Shown: in pieces, positions 22,794 through 33,689 of the stretch
Layout of the letters: each line of letters begins with the position of its first letter
Position numbering within the stretch: position 1 is the stretch's first letter
DNA from: Pezicula radicicola
Taxonomy: Eukaryota > Ascomycota > Leotiomycetes > Helotiales > Dermateaceae
Assembly: GCA_003008705.1 (NCBI GenBank)
Contig: PDUO01000020.1
Location: 684,817 to 748,816, forward strand
Reading direction: 5' to 3'
Length of the DNA stretch: 64,000 bases
The notes under the pieces: generated by a model
Seen by the model: the letters and a program-made list of their open reading frames with translations, nothing else
What the model was told of the DNA's origin: nothing
Databases searched by the model: none
Made by a program: the position numbers and the translations under genes

Positions 22794-25402
22794 ATGATAC
22801 CACATCCTGAGCCGCCTGAGTTCCACACCCAACCCTCGACACCACTCTCTCCCCTGCCACTCCACCCTCCCGAGCCATCGAACATACCAGTCCTTCAGCA
22901 CCAGATCGATCCGATCTTCAATATGACCACGACACATGAACCCTTGACCGAAGCGCCAGTGGCAGAGTCAAAGGTTACAGACTCTGGCGACTCGTCGCCG
23001 TCTCATGACTCAAGCTTTTCTGATGCCTACAAAGAGAATCCAGAGGAAGAGAAGACGGATGACGTTGTTGTTGCTGCTGCTCAAGAAAGTGGCGCGGAGG
23101 TCGACGATGATTACGGGATGACATTGGATTCGGAGGATGATGAACAGTCAGATTACCATGATGTATCAGAGTCACAGGTCGAGCAAGATACGGCTTCTTT
23201 GCCAGTTACAGTACCAGCCGCTGCTATCCCGTCTCCTCCCATTTCACACAACTCAAAAACCTCCGAAACTCCTCACAATGGCCCAGACGGCAAGCCCACC
23301 CAATTTTCTCCTCCCCATGCCACGCCCACTCCAGCATCAGCCACACCCTCTGAGAACCACGCAGCCCAATTAGCGGTCCAGGCTCCTCAAAGCCAGCCGC
23401 ATAAATATGAGGACATTGCAAATGGTGGCATAGATATTCAGCAATTGCTCGACAATATCACGGCCAATGCTGAGAACAACGCTGCTGCTTCCGGTCTTAC
23501 CCCAACCACACCATCCGTCGTTTCTAGCCTTGCATCTCTTCCATTTGGCAGTTCCAATCCTCCAAATCTTCCTTCACATGCTAGTCTTCCACCTCGCCCA
23601 CAAGTCTCATCTTATAGACCCGCATCTCTCGTTGCGGCCGGTGCTCCTGGCACCTCCAGTGATCCAAGAAATGGGCTTCCCCCTCCTCCTACAGCCTCTT
23701 TTCATACTCCTCCCCAACCCATGCCAACCCATACGCAACAAGGAGCATATCAGACTCACTCAACAGCAGCTCTTGTGTCTCCTACCCTTAATGATGATGC
23801 CGATAAAAAGTGGACTCCGAAAACACAGAAGATCTATGATGATTTTCTAGAGCAAGAGAGACAGTATGTTGCGGAAGGCCTATGGGATAGGTTTCCGCTA
23901 GGTTCCAGATTGTTCATAGGTAAGCAGGTACCAATCCACTACTACCAATTCTAGGTTCTGACATGGGAAAACAGGCAATCTTTCAAGCGAGAACGTTACG
24001 AAGCGTGATATATTCCATGTTTTCCATCGATATGGAAGGCTTGCTCAGGTCTCAATCAAACAGGCATATGGATTTGTTCAGTTTCACGATAGCCCTGCTT
24101 GTAAAGCAGCATTGGAGACCGAGCAAGGTCGGGAGATCAGAGGCAAAAAGATACGTAAGTTAATGATTCCGAAGTCCTCTTAAATTTGCTCGCTAACTTG
24201 CACTTAAAGACCTGGAGATATCAAAGCCACAAAAGAATACCCGGAATGCGCAGAAGGCAGCTCCTCAACAGCAAGTACGCAGATCACGATCCCCAGAACA
24301 CCAGAGAGGAGGCATGTCGGAGCGAGGTGGCAGATCTAATCAATCCGGAGGACGAAACGGTGACCATTATGATAATCGCTCAGGTCAATCAGGTCGTGAC
24401 GAGTATGGGCGCACAATGCGTCCTCGTGATGATTACCGATCAGGAAGATCTCCCTCACCACCTCGTGGCAACTACCGAGGTCGAGACGATTTTGGCTCAA
24501 ACCGTGGAAGAGACTACTATGATGGCCGTCGTCGGAGTAGATCCAACTCTCCTTATAGTCAGAGAGACAACGGAAGATACCGTGAGAGAAGTTTGAGTCC
24601 TGGTGCACGCCAAGCTGCTGAGGACGCAGACCTTCAGATTCCTCGACGTAATCCTCGTGATGTCCCAGACGTACAAATTATTTTATTAGACGAGCTGGAC
24701 CGGGGATTTGTCTCATGGGTTGATGGGCAGTTTCGTGATCGTGGGTTGAAATCAGAGATTATGTTCCTCAGTCCACGACTTCCTGTTCAGGCTGTCATCC
24801 GGAGGCAAATTCTCGAGGGCGTCCATGCGGTTTGTAAGCTCGACATAAGATCTCAGAACAGCAGTAAAATCCCACTGCAAGTCTTCGATCGACAAGCTGG
24901 AGCTAATAATGTTCGATTTGACGAGTATGAAGATCTCGAGCCAAGGCTAGCAGCAGAGCTCGTGCTTCGAACTAAAGCTCAATCTCAAACCCCAATATAC
25001 ACTCAACCGCAGCCACAACCACAGTATCCATCTGGTCAGTCGTATCAACCATACCAACCACAAGTTGCTCCGGCTCCGGCTCCCGTACCTGCACAGGATC
25101 TTGCAAGCCTGGTTGGGCAGTTGGATAACGCTACTCTACAACGGTTGCTAAGTGCTTTGCCGCCACAACAACAAAATGCGCCGGCTGTTGCGGCTAACTC
25201 TACTATTGATCTTGCTGGGCTCCTTGGTGGTCTACACCCCCACCCCCCTCCAGCTACACCTCAGCCAACTTATCACCAGCAACCGACTCCAGCCCCAGCA
25301 CCATACAATCCTGGACCTGCTTCATTTCAGCCACAGCAGCAGCCTCAGTCTGCTCAGCAAGTTCAAAACATCATGGCACAGCTCGCCAAATTTCGACAGT
25401 AG
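22794..25402 (+). CDS. NAB3: Nab3-like RNA-binding protein (Nrd1-Nab3 type termination factor)
   Basis: Yeast Nab3 binds UCUU motifs in nascent RNA and drives non-poly(A) termination of Pol II. Exons are 22794-23919, 23975-24154, 24210-25402, giving 832 residues. Residues 1-340 are disordered, with an acidic block and Pro/Ser/Thr-rich repeats. A lead-in region (WTPKTQKIYDDFLEQERQYV) precedes a single RRM at about 371-440, whose RNP2 (SRLFIGNL) spans intron 1 and whose RNP1-like AYGFVQF lies in exon 2. An Arg/Asp/Gly/Ser-rich stretch follows, then a conserved block (VQIILLDELDRGF..VIRRQILEGVHAVCKLD) that may be an anticodon-binding-like fold. The tail is Pro/Gln-rich, ending in a helical NIMAQLAKFRQ. 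An alternative start is the ATG at 22923. Tail-to-tail with the LETM1-like gene. Confidence 0.88.
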
Positions 25403-25693
25403 ACAATAAATAGATGTGCAATGTGGCGTTCGTTAGGGGGCTTTGGCAATTGGGCATTTACATTGCATGGTGGGAAAGAATACAAGCTAGTGTTTATTAT
25501 TGGCTCAGACTAGTCAGATACCAAGCAAAGTAGTATTGTACGTGTCTACCTAGGTACATAATATACATGAATGAGTGAAGAAGCGACAGGTCTTCTGCAT
25601 CTATTTTTCCTCGTCTAAACGCCACTCAATGCAATTTTTTACACGATAGGCTACACATTGCCGATATTTACAATAATTAGAGTTTCTATACCT

Positions 25694-26806
25694 TTATCTC
25701 AGGGGCCAAACAGAAGGTCTGCGGTTTGTTAGCTCTGATTATGTTAAATGCATAGGTAATGGACTTGACATATACCTTGTTAAAAGTAACCTCTCTATGG
25801 GTAACTTCTCTGTCGACCTCAACCAAGAAGTCAAGTGGCCTCTAAGCTCCTTCTCGCCCTTTCCAAGAACATCTATACCTCTCTCTACCAAAGCGATCTT
25901 CACCTCTTCCGTGTCCATAACCTTAACCTTGTCCGGGTTCCCGATTAACTTATCATCCATCTCCAAATAGTTGATCCTGTCCTGCACTTTTTTCTTCAGA
26001 ATAAAATTGGGTAAACCAGGATATTGTCCACCTAACCAATCCCACAGACTCGAAGACAAGCCGAGACTCCAACTGATATGCAATAACTGCTGCCTCTGCA
26101 ACTGATCCAGACCCTTCTCTGTCGGTGGCTCAGCCGTCAAATTGCGGAATGAAATACCCCTCCTCTTTTCCAGCTTCTTCCTATCACTCTCAATCTGTTT
26201 TGGAATGCGACATGTCCACGGCACAACCCCCGTCAAGGCAATAACCACCAACGGCGTAAACTCTCCACAGACAATGAATACCACCGCGAAAATCGGTATT
26301 CTCTTCACATCAAACCAACTCCTAACCAATAACTGGAAATCCTTTCGTGTGAGCGCCCCTTCTTTTACGGCCTTCTCTAATTTCCCCTTGTATTTCTTGT
26401 TTAAATCTTCTTGGACTTTTCGAGCTGCTTTGAAATTGGTCCAGATGTTCTTAACACCTGTTTTATAGAAGTTTGCGTACGCTTTGCCGAGTCGGAAGGC
26501 ATATTTGGGGAAGAAGGGTTGGCCTGGTTCGCGTTCTGGGAGGGAAAGAGGGGCGGGGAGGGTTGTTGTTGGGCCGTTGATTGTGTTTTCTGAGGTCGTC
26601 GCGAAGTGAGGCTTTGGAGAGGCTACTGTGGTTGAGGCAGGTCGCGGTTTGCTAGGGAATCTTTTGGGAGAGGCTTTGGAGGTGGCTGAGCCGTGACGAT
26701 TCTGAGAGAGGAGTGCTTGGGTGACAAGTCGTGGTTGAGGACGAAGCTGCGTTGAGGCGCATTGAAGAGATGCGGTGCGCAAACCGCGCATAGTGAGAGT
26801 TGTCAT
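25694..26806 (-). CDS. LETM1-like ribosome-binding domain protein, mitochondrial
   Basis: Inner mitochondrial membrane protein related to LETM1/Mdm38 (K+/H+ homeostasis and mitoribosome attachment in family members). Exons on the minus strand: 26806-25776 and 25718-25694, a 25-nt terminal exon after a 57-nt intron. The unspliced frame ends in a different tail; splicing restores RLLLTRPSVWPLR, as expected for the family, giving 351 residues. Residues 1-75 are Arg/Ser/Ala-rich and lack acidic residues, a typical presequence. A transmembrane segment (IPIFAVVFIVCGEFTPLVVIA) precedes the LETM1 RBD, with RRGISFRNL and SWSLGLSSSLWDWLGG. No EF hand is seen. It is a shorter paralogue type than Mdm38; no yeast name can be given safely. 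Confidence 0.88.
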
Positions 26807-27382
26807 CTCATTAGCAGAAAGAAAAAGTAGAAGGAGAAGAGTGGTTTGAGAAAAAAGAGAGCGTGTGAAGGTTATAATAGTACAAGAATTGGGGTCAAAT
26901 TAGCCTGTGGTGACCTAGCGCCGCCGTTGCAAAAGTCGATGAGGATATTATTTTCAGCATCACTGACGTTGATCATTCGTACAGGGGTCACAAGTACATA
27001 TCCATGTTCCGGGAGCCATCCCTGTTCTGGAAATATAAGCACACGGATTCATGCTCGCATACATAGTTGAGGGGGATGGATTGACGAAGATTGACCACAT
27101 TTCCTCTTCTTCTGTACACTTTACTTAACTCTAACTACCTAAGCTAACTAACTAACCCTAAGCCATTGACCCTACCCAGCACCGTTTTAGTCCGAGAAAG
27201 CTTGTCCACTTTCCTCCCCAGAATTCGTCAATGCTTTGAAATCGTCCGTAATTAGTGCAATCTGTTTGGCTCGGGACCCCGGACATCTGGCTATCTCGGA
27301 ATACATCAAGGAGACCAATCTATCAACAATACAGGAAAACTGAGCTCACCAGTATAGCCCGGCCCTACAAGACAAAATAAAA
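26807..27382. promoter_or_regulatory. Divergent promoter region LETM1-like/ferric reductase
   Basis: A 576-bp spacer between head-to-head starts. A run of CTAACTAACTAACCCTAA-like sequence lies around 27140-27165. No iron-responsive GATA site can be claimed with confidence. Confidence 0.4.
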
Positions 27383-29297
27383 ATGCCTTGGCCGTATCAT
27401 CTCGTTGACCTCACATCCGAAGAGAAGCATCTCCGAAGAGAGCTCATTGACCGCTATGGAGTCTACGCGCAACTGTCGGCTCTCATTCCAATCCTCGTCT
27501 TTCAACTCTATAGATTGGGAGTATGGGTGTATTATGAGAGACGAAGGTCAGATACCGCTTATTCGGCCGTCCCAACTTCTCCCGGCTTGAAAAGTCACAG
27601 GAAATCGAAGGCTGGTGCTTTGGTCAGGCAATGGAGAGCTCTGCTTTGGTGGCTGGAAGGAGATGTTGCTAAGGGATGGGGTGAGAGGGGCCATTGGATC
27701 GCTGGTGGTTGTTGGACTTTGTGGCTTTTGTTCTTGTCTGCGCATAGGACTGGTGATGGTGAGCTTTCTCTTTGTTTCTTGTGTTACTAGTTTCTCAGCA
27801 TACCTCTGTTGGAACTTCTTCTGGAGTCGAGTGGCTTTGTTTCAGCAATATTCAGGAATTCCCTTCTGGGGCTTGGCTTCACTTGCACCAGATATACTAT
27901 TGTAGAAAGTTGTTAAAAATGATGTGGAAGATGTTGGGGCTAATTGCAGTTTCGTAGATTATCTTCACATTACGAAGCGCTTTGGAGAAATTGCCGTGTC
28001 ACAGTTTCCTCTCCATTATGCGCTTTGTATGAAGTCGCCTTACTCACCACTTGCCCTGGTCTTTCGCTCATCGCATGAGCAACTTAATCCTTGGCATAGA
28101 ATGCTAGGACGGATCATCTACGGTTTACTTATACTCCATGCTACCTGGTATACGAACTTTTTCGTTCAGGCTGGCATACTTTCTACAAGGCTCAAGGCTC
28201 CCGTCGTCATTATAGGAATTCTGGCCTTTTCTATGCTCACCATCATCGCCAGTAGTAGCATGGAATATGTCCGGCGCTGGAGTTACCGAGTATTCTTCGT
28301 CCTCCATCTCACAATCGGAGTTACCATTCTTCCCTTGTTGTGGTTCCATGCTTCCCACCTACGATATTATATTATGGAAGCCTTGATGCTTTTCATCCTC
28401 GATATCGTTGCAAGAAAGCTAGACACTTTCACCGAGTTCGCCCAAATCACCGAAATCCCACATACCAAGCTCTTGCAGTTGAAAATCCGGGTGCCTGCCT
28501 CCAAGATCCAGAGATTCAAGACAGCTCCTGCACAACATGTATACCTCTCCATTCCACCTGAAAGCACATCAGCCAACAAGGCTACTCCGTCTATTCACGA
28601 CCTTCTTTACAATCCCTTTACAGTTGCCAACGTGTCTGAAAATGACATTACATTGGTCCTCCGATCCCAGAATGGTCCAACAACCACAGCTCTTCAATAC
28701 CTCGCTACACTCTCAAAGGCCAGACCTCCGATAAACCTCGAGGGGCCATACGGGTGCTCTAAAAGATTTCCTGATCTCGCAAAGGACTTCGATAGAATCC
28801 TACTTGTAGCTGGAGGCGTAGGCGCAACATTCGCCCTGCCCATCTACCACCACCTCCGCGAACAATTCGAAGACCGAGGCAGAAGTCCAGATCTCGTTAC
28901 TTTCATCTGGAGCATGACAGCTTCATCCGAAGCCACTTGGGCACTCGACACTGAAGCCAGCGAAGACATAAAAGAAGGCGAAAACGTCAAGATTTTCTAT
29001 ACCAAGAATACATCAACTGCTCAACAGTATTACGAAGAGATGTTACCGCCAGATGGCAGTGTAGAGATGCAAGATTTGCAGGAAACGAAACTAGAAGAAC
29101 CTTTTACTGCTAGTGGAAGGCAAAGACCTGATTTGAAGAAATTTGTTGATGAGACTTTCGCATATGGGAATGAAGAGAGGGTTGCTGTTTTAGTTTGTGG
29201 GCCTGTGGAGATGGCGAGGGAGTTGAGAGCACATGTTGGAGTTTGGGTGGAGAAGGGGAGGTATGTTTGGTTTCATAATGAAGGCTTCGGTTGGTAG
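27383..29297 (+). CDS. Ferric-chelate reductase (FRE/NOX-type flavocytochrome)
   Basis: Plasma-membrane flavocytochrome that reduces extracellular metal with NADPH via FAD and two haems. Exons are 27383-27758 and 27958-29297; the 199-nt intron joins TGD to DYLHITKRFG, a family signature, giving 571 residues. Membrane helices lie in about residues 25-290. Haem-ligand histidines appear as pairs: HEQLNPWHR.. with LHATWY, and LHLTIG with WFHAS. The FAD site includes AQHVYLSIP and NPFTVAN, where Asn replaces the usual first His of HPFT. The NADPH site includes LEGPYG, LLVAGGVGATFALP and the C-terminal CGPVEMARELR. The protein ends EGFGW, as many fungal FREs do. No siderophore genes are adjacent. 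Metal specificity (Fe versus Cu) is unknown. Confidence 0.9.
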
Positions 29298-30282
29298 ACT
29301 TTAGTTACAAAATTCGTTTCTGGTGGGATGAACATAGAGTTTTAATAGACTTGATGAGACAGATATGTCAGTACTTTAAATTGATTTATTGAAGCTCTTA
29401 TTACTTGTGATAGAAGCTAGAGAAGAAAATCTCGCCCCATTCATGCCTCTCGACCATTTGGCTAGCTCCCGTAAGCTAAAACATGGTAAGCCAGCCATAC
29501 CACAAGAATATCTCGTGTTCTCATACTACGTCGAATGCTTCATTCAGAAGTCCATGGCGAGACTTCTGTAAACGCAACGCAAATGCGGTGTTTAGCGATA
29601 AAGATGATGGTTGCTTTCTTAACTCTAAGTTTAGTATACGGTTCTCACTCGAAATTACACATAACGTAAAGTGCTGGATTTAAACTGACTCAAAAAATCT
29701 GGTATAGTCACTCAACTCTTCGAGTAATACATTTTGATATTTTCAAGAGGAAAGCAATACAAAGAAGCTACTGAGTTCGAAGCGACATAGTAAAACTTAC
29801 TCGTCAATTGCGAAGTGTCTTCAAAAAGAATTCGCTTTTTCAGCCATTAATATGGCTTAAATAACTAAAGTTGAGTAGTACGTCAATTAAATTCAATAGT
29901 TGGCCGTACTTAATAATTGGTGACCGGTATTGACAAAATTCAGTGAATTGGGTTAAGATTCACTTCATCGCACCTTCCCTTCTCGCTTAACTTCTGACAA
30001 CGCGACAACCTCCAAAGTAAACACAACTTTACCATCCAACAACAGCAACTCTTACAGAACTTCCAATAGTACATTATTCTTTGGGCTAAGGTGAGTATAA
30101 ATGATTGACTTGACTTTAGCGGACATAACAGCGTCCGCTCTTTGAGTTACTTAAGCTGATCTGGCACTTTAGACTACCTACCGTGAGAGGACTAATCATA
30201 GCATTAGCAACCAAAGAGACTACTACGCTCATTCATCTACTTGCAGCTCAATTGAACGCAACACGAGTCCTTACAGGACACA
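29298..30282. other. AT-rich intergenic gap upstream of the 2EXR genes
   Basis: About 985 bp with no credible coding region. AT-rich and TpA-rich anonymous sequence runs from 29570 to 29960. The last 250 bp are the probable promoter and leader of the first 2EXR gene. Confidence 0.5.
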
Positions 30283-31713
30283 ATGCATTCGCTACATCGC
30301 GTCGCCCCCAACTCCAGAGCCATAGATCGACATAGCCGAGGTCGGGATTTCGTAAATTTCTGGGACATACGTCGCGCAATAGAGACCCAGAATAAAAAAC
30401 GCGCCCGCGCTAATCGATCATGTTCAGATCTACAGCGAGATGCTGATGGAGATATTGAAATGACCGGTGCGTACCTTGCGCCATCCAAAAACGAGCCTTC
30501 CAAAACTGAGCCTACCGCTTCCCAATTCGTCGACACCATACGTACCATCCAAGACCTCAGCGCGCTAACAGCATCCATCCAAATCTCAACACAGTACACG
30601 CAACTCGACGCTGGTCTGCGGGCATCTCTTGGAGCAATTCAAGCTAAGATATCGCTTCTTCGAGCCGAGTACCTGGGCCTTTTTGCTTCAACCAGCATCT
30701 CTGACCATGGCTTTGTCTTGTTTCCGTTGTTGCCAACTGAGATCCGGGTATTAGTTTGGCAGTATGCGTTTCCGGAACCAAGACTCGTGGAGGTGAAAAG
30801 GTGAGAAGTTCATTGAAATTCAGATTGATTTTGCTTTATCAATTTGAATAACTCAACTTACTGACTTTTGTGTAGGTACTGGAGGAATAGTAATGAAGAA
30901 GACGAAGCAGTCTACCAGAAATTCAGGATCAAGGCAATTCCACCGATCATTCTCGGCGTCTGCAAGGAATCGAGAAACATATGCTTGAAGCACTATTCAT
31001 TGAAACTTGGTAATTCCAGCAGCGTGGATACACCTTTTGGATATCACTGGTTCAATCCGAACCGCGATACTATTTTTATACCATTCAGTGGGTACAATTG
31101 TACACAAAGAAATCTAGTTGAAATGATAGGGGTATATACCGCCCAGCGAATCCGTTATTTGGCTTTCGATATCCATTATGGTGGTATATGGAAGCGTACG
31201 AAATCCGTACTGCGGGACTGGCATATGAGTGATTCGGAACGGCAGATCCTTGACTTTTCCGAATTTCTCTCTTTGCAGAGGGTGGACCTTATTACAGAAG
31301 TGCGACGAATGAGAAGGAAGAGGTCAATGTAAGCGTTTCCTTCTTCCTTTGTTGGGCCAATGCAACGGATTAGAGCTGACACTGGCCATAGATTCGGTAC
31401 CAAAACCTTAATTGACTGCACCACATATGAAACCGATGATAAGTATCGAAAGCAGGTTGATGAGGAATGGGGTACAGGACTGATGGGGCTGATTCAGCCG
31501 CGGTGGCAGGAGAAGAAGGAGATTAAGGCAAGAAAAATGTGGGCAGATTTGCGTGAGGAGGAGTTTCCTAAATTGCATTTTAAAGTGCTAGTGAGACCTG
31601 CTGAGGATCAGAAAGTGCAAAGAAGAAATGACTACATGCATGTATTCTCGCAATACACTATGGGTGAAGAAATGGTGGAATTGGATATCGGCTTCTTTCG
31701 AAGCTTGGAGTAG
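30283..31713 (+). CDS. 2EXR domain-containing protein
   Basis: Function is unknown; 2EXR proteins are a large, lineage-expanded family in leotiomycetes and other Pezizomycotina. Exons are 30283-30800, 30876-31328, 31392-31713 (GT..AG introns of 75 and 63 nt), giving 430 residues. Residues 1-140 are variable and partly helical. The 2EXR core starts at FPLLPTEIRVLVWQYAFPEPRLVEV, which resembles an F-box helix, and continues through IPPIILGVCKESRN and RDTIFIPF. The C-terminal part is basic and charged (RRMRRKRS, QEKKEIKARK). It sits just upstream of a second gene of the same family on the same strand. No signal peptide or membrane segment is seen. Confidence 0.8.
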
Positions 31714-32131
31714 GCGGAGAGTCACTTTGTAGTCTTAGTTGTAGAGAGGGCACCTTCTTGGGTTGAGATAACAATCTGCTTTGTCTGCGTAACGCGAATG
31801 ATTTAACAATTCACTAAGTGTGAATGCTGAGAACGGTATGGTAGTTTCCTTTATGGGTTGAACCGGCATCATTGCTTCGCTTACGAGGTGCCTAGGGAGC
31901 ACTTCACCAAAGAGTCACCCAGGAAAGCTTGAAGATTCTCAATTCACCATTCCAAAAGTAGCGACGGGAGGGAGTTCAGAAGTCATAAGCGGCCCTCATC
32001 TACACCGCATTCTGCCGTAGAGGGCTAGAGGCTAGAGGGCTTGAAGCATCTTCGGCAAGCGCGATCTTACAAAACAAGTCAACTTCGAAATGCGCATAAA
32101 GACAAAGAGAAACAACAACACTAACAGCAAG

Positions 32132-33689
32132 ATGGAGCACGACCCTGAAGGTGTCTGGAAGAATGCAAGTACATGTCTATCTGGTCTGGGAATGGACGAT
32201 GATTGTCTAATATATCGAGTAGCCTCCAGCCCCACAGAGATTGGCGCTACAACCAAACTGGCTGTCTGGCGCGGAGCTTTACAAATACCAGCAAGAGTAC
32301 TACCGCGTCCTTGCCGCACTCAGTACGCTCTTCGAACCCCTACATCCCAGTAGCTACAAGCTGACTCGATGGTTCAGGACAGCAAGCCTTGCTTCCGCCT
32401 ACCTCTAGAATCCAGGCTTTCAAACAACTACTCAAAGACGAAGGCCTCTGCGAACCAAGAGCCCGCATCCCATGCCCTATCCTCAGCCTCGTGACTCTAA
32501 AGAATGCTATCAAAGAGCTCTTTCCCAAGAACAAATTCTTCTACTTTCGGCAACTACCTCCGGAGATCCGGCTGAAGATTTGGAATTACGCCTTTCCGCG
32601 ATGCAGAGCTGTTGAGGTTGGTAAGCGATTTTCGGATCAGTTGGATGCATACACCAGTGCTACTAGGCACCTTATACCATATGGGCTTGAGATCAAGGTT
32701 CTCAACCCAGTACCTGCGCTGATGGGTGCTTGTTATGAGTCGAGAGAGGTAAGTTCCTTTTCATCTTTTTAATTCACTCTAGTGGCCATCAGCGCTTATA
32801 TCGCGTTACTAAAACGAACTTGATGGATGGTGCAGAGTTTACATGCTATCGACCCTGGATCTCGTCCCTATGTTGTCCAAGCCAATGACCCGCTCAACCT
32901 ATGTTTCTCATATCATGCATGAAAACTAATACCCTTAGGCTTTCTTGAAAAATTATCCCATGGAACTTAGAGACGTTTCAGACAACGTAAGTTCCAGCTC
33001 TGTTATATATCATTCGAGCCACTCAAGCTAACTCAATCTCTCAGTCCCAAGGCCCTCTTGGCTTTTGTAGCTATCGAATAAGCCCTGCATTCGACCTGAT
33101 CCACTTCCCATTCGTAAAAGAGGCTTTTACCCACAAGGAGCTAGCTGAAATGCTCGCACCAGAAACTCTGCGACAGATCACAACCCTGGCATTCAATATA
33201 GCTTACACTAATCTATGGCGGGTTGTGCCGCAATTGGAACTAGGCGATTTCAGTGACTACCCATCTCTGAAGCGCGTGAACCTAGTCTTCGACGAACGTT
33301 GCCGTCGGTCTAGAATGCCGGATTGGGACAACTCACGACCCAGCAAGAAATTGATCGACTTCTCAGCTTACATCACAGGACGACACAAACGCAACAGAAA
33401 TCCTACTTGTATGCAATATCACGACGAAGTCAACGAGGAGTGGGGTATCTTTATGATGTTGGCTTTCTGGGCTAAATGGGACTGGCTGATTATTTCAACA
33501 TTGAAATGGTGGAATCAAACCTTTCCAGGTGGTCCAATCGTTCGTTTTATGTTGAAGATTGTTCCTATGGATGATACGACAGTAACGGAGCAGGAGCGGA
33601 TGATTAACAAAATGACGTGTCGTGGAGATGGATTTGATTGGGAATTCCACAGACAGGATAGGTTTCCGATGCTAGGAAGGGTTGTTTGA
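32132..33689 (+). CDS. Second 2EXR domain-containing gene, 5' structure doubtful (possibly broken)
   Basis: Well-supported exons are one ending at 32748, then 32939-32986 and 33045-33689; all are phase 0 with GT..AG introns. They encode FYFRQLPPEIRLKIWNYAFP, MGACYESRE joined to AFLKNYPMEL, and a C-terminal part with LIDFSAYITG and DEVNEEWG that mirrors the neighbouring 2EXR gene (LIDCTTYET, DEEWG). The 5' part is a problem. A plausible coding stretch at 32223-32408 (GAELYKYQQEYYRVLAALS) is one frame away from the core frame, which opens at 32365. Only a 28-nt mini-intron (32349-32376) or a frameshift would connect them. An ATG at 32132 with a donor at 32169 could supply exon 1. Treat the start as unresolved. 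Confidence 0.55.

Noticed and set aside
23137..23850. Overlapping Pro/His/Leu-rich frames within the NAB3 first exon
   Set aside because: Shadows of the low-complexity Pro/Ser/Thr coding sequence in other frames.
27140..27165. CTAACTAACTAACCCTAA-like run as a telomere seed
   Set aside because: Irregular units, very short, and in a promoter between two housekeeping-type genes.
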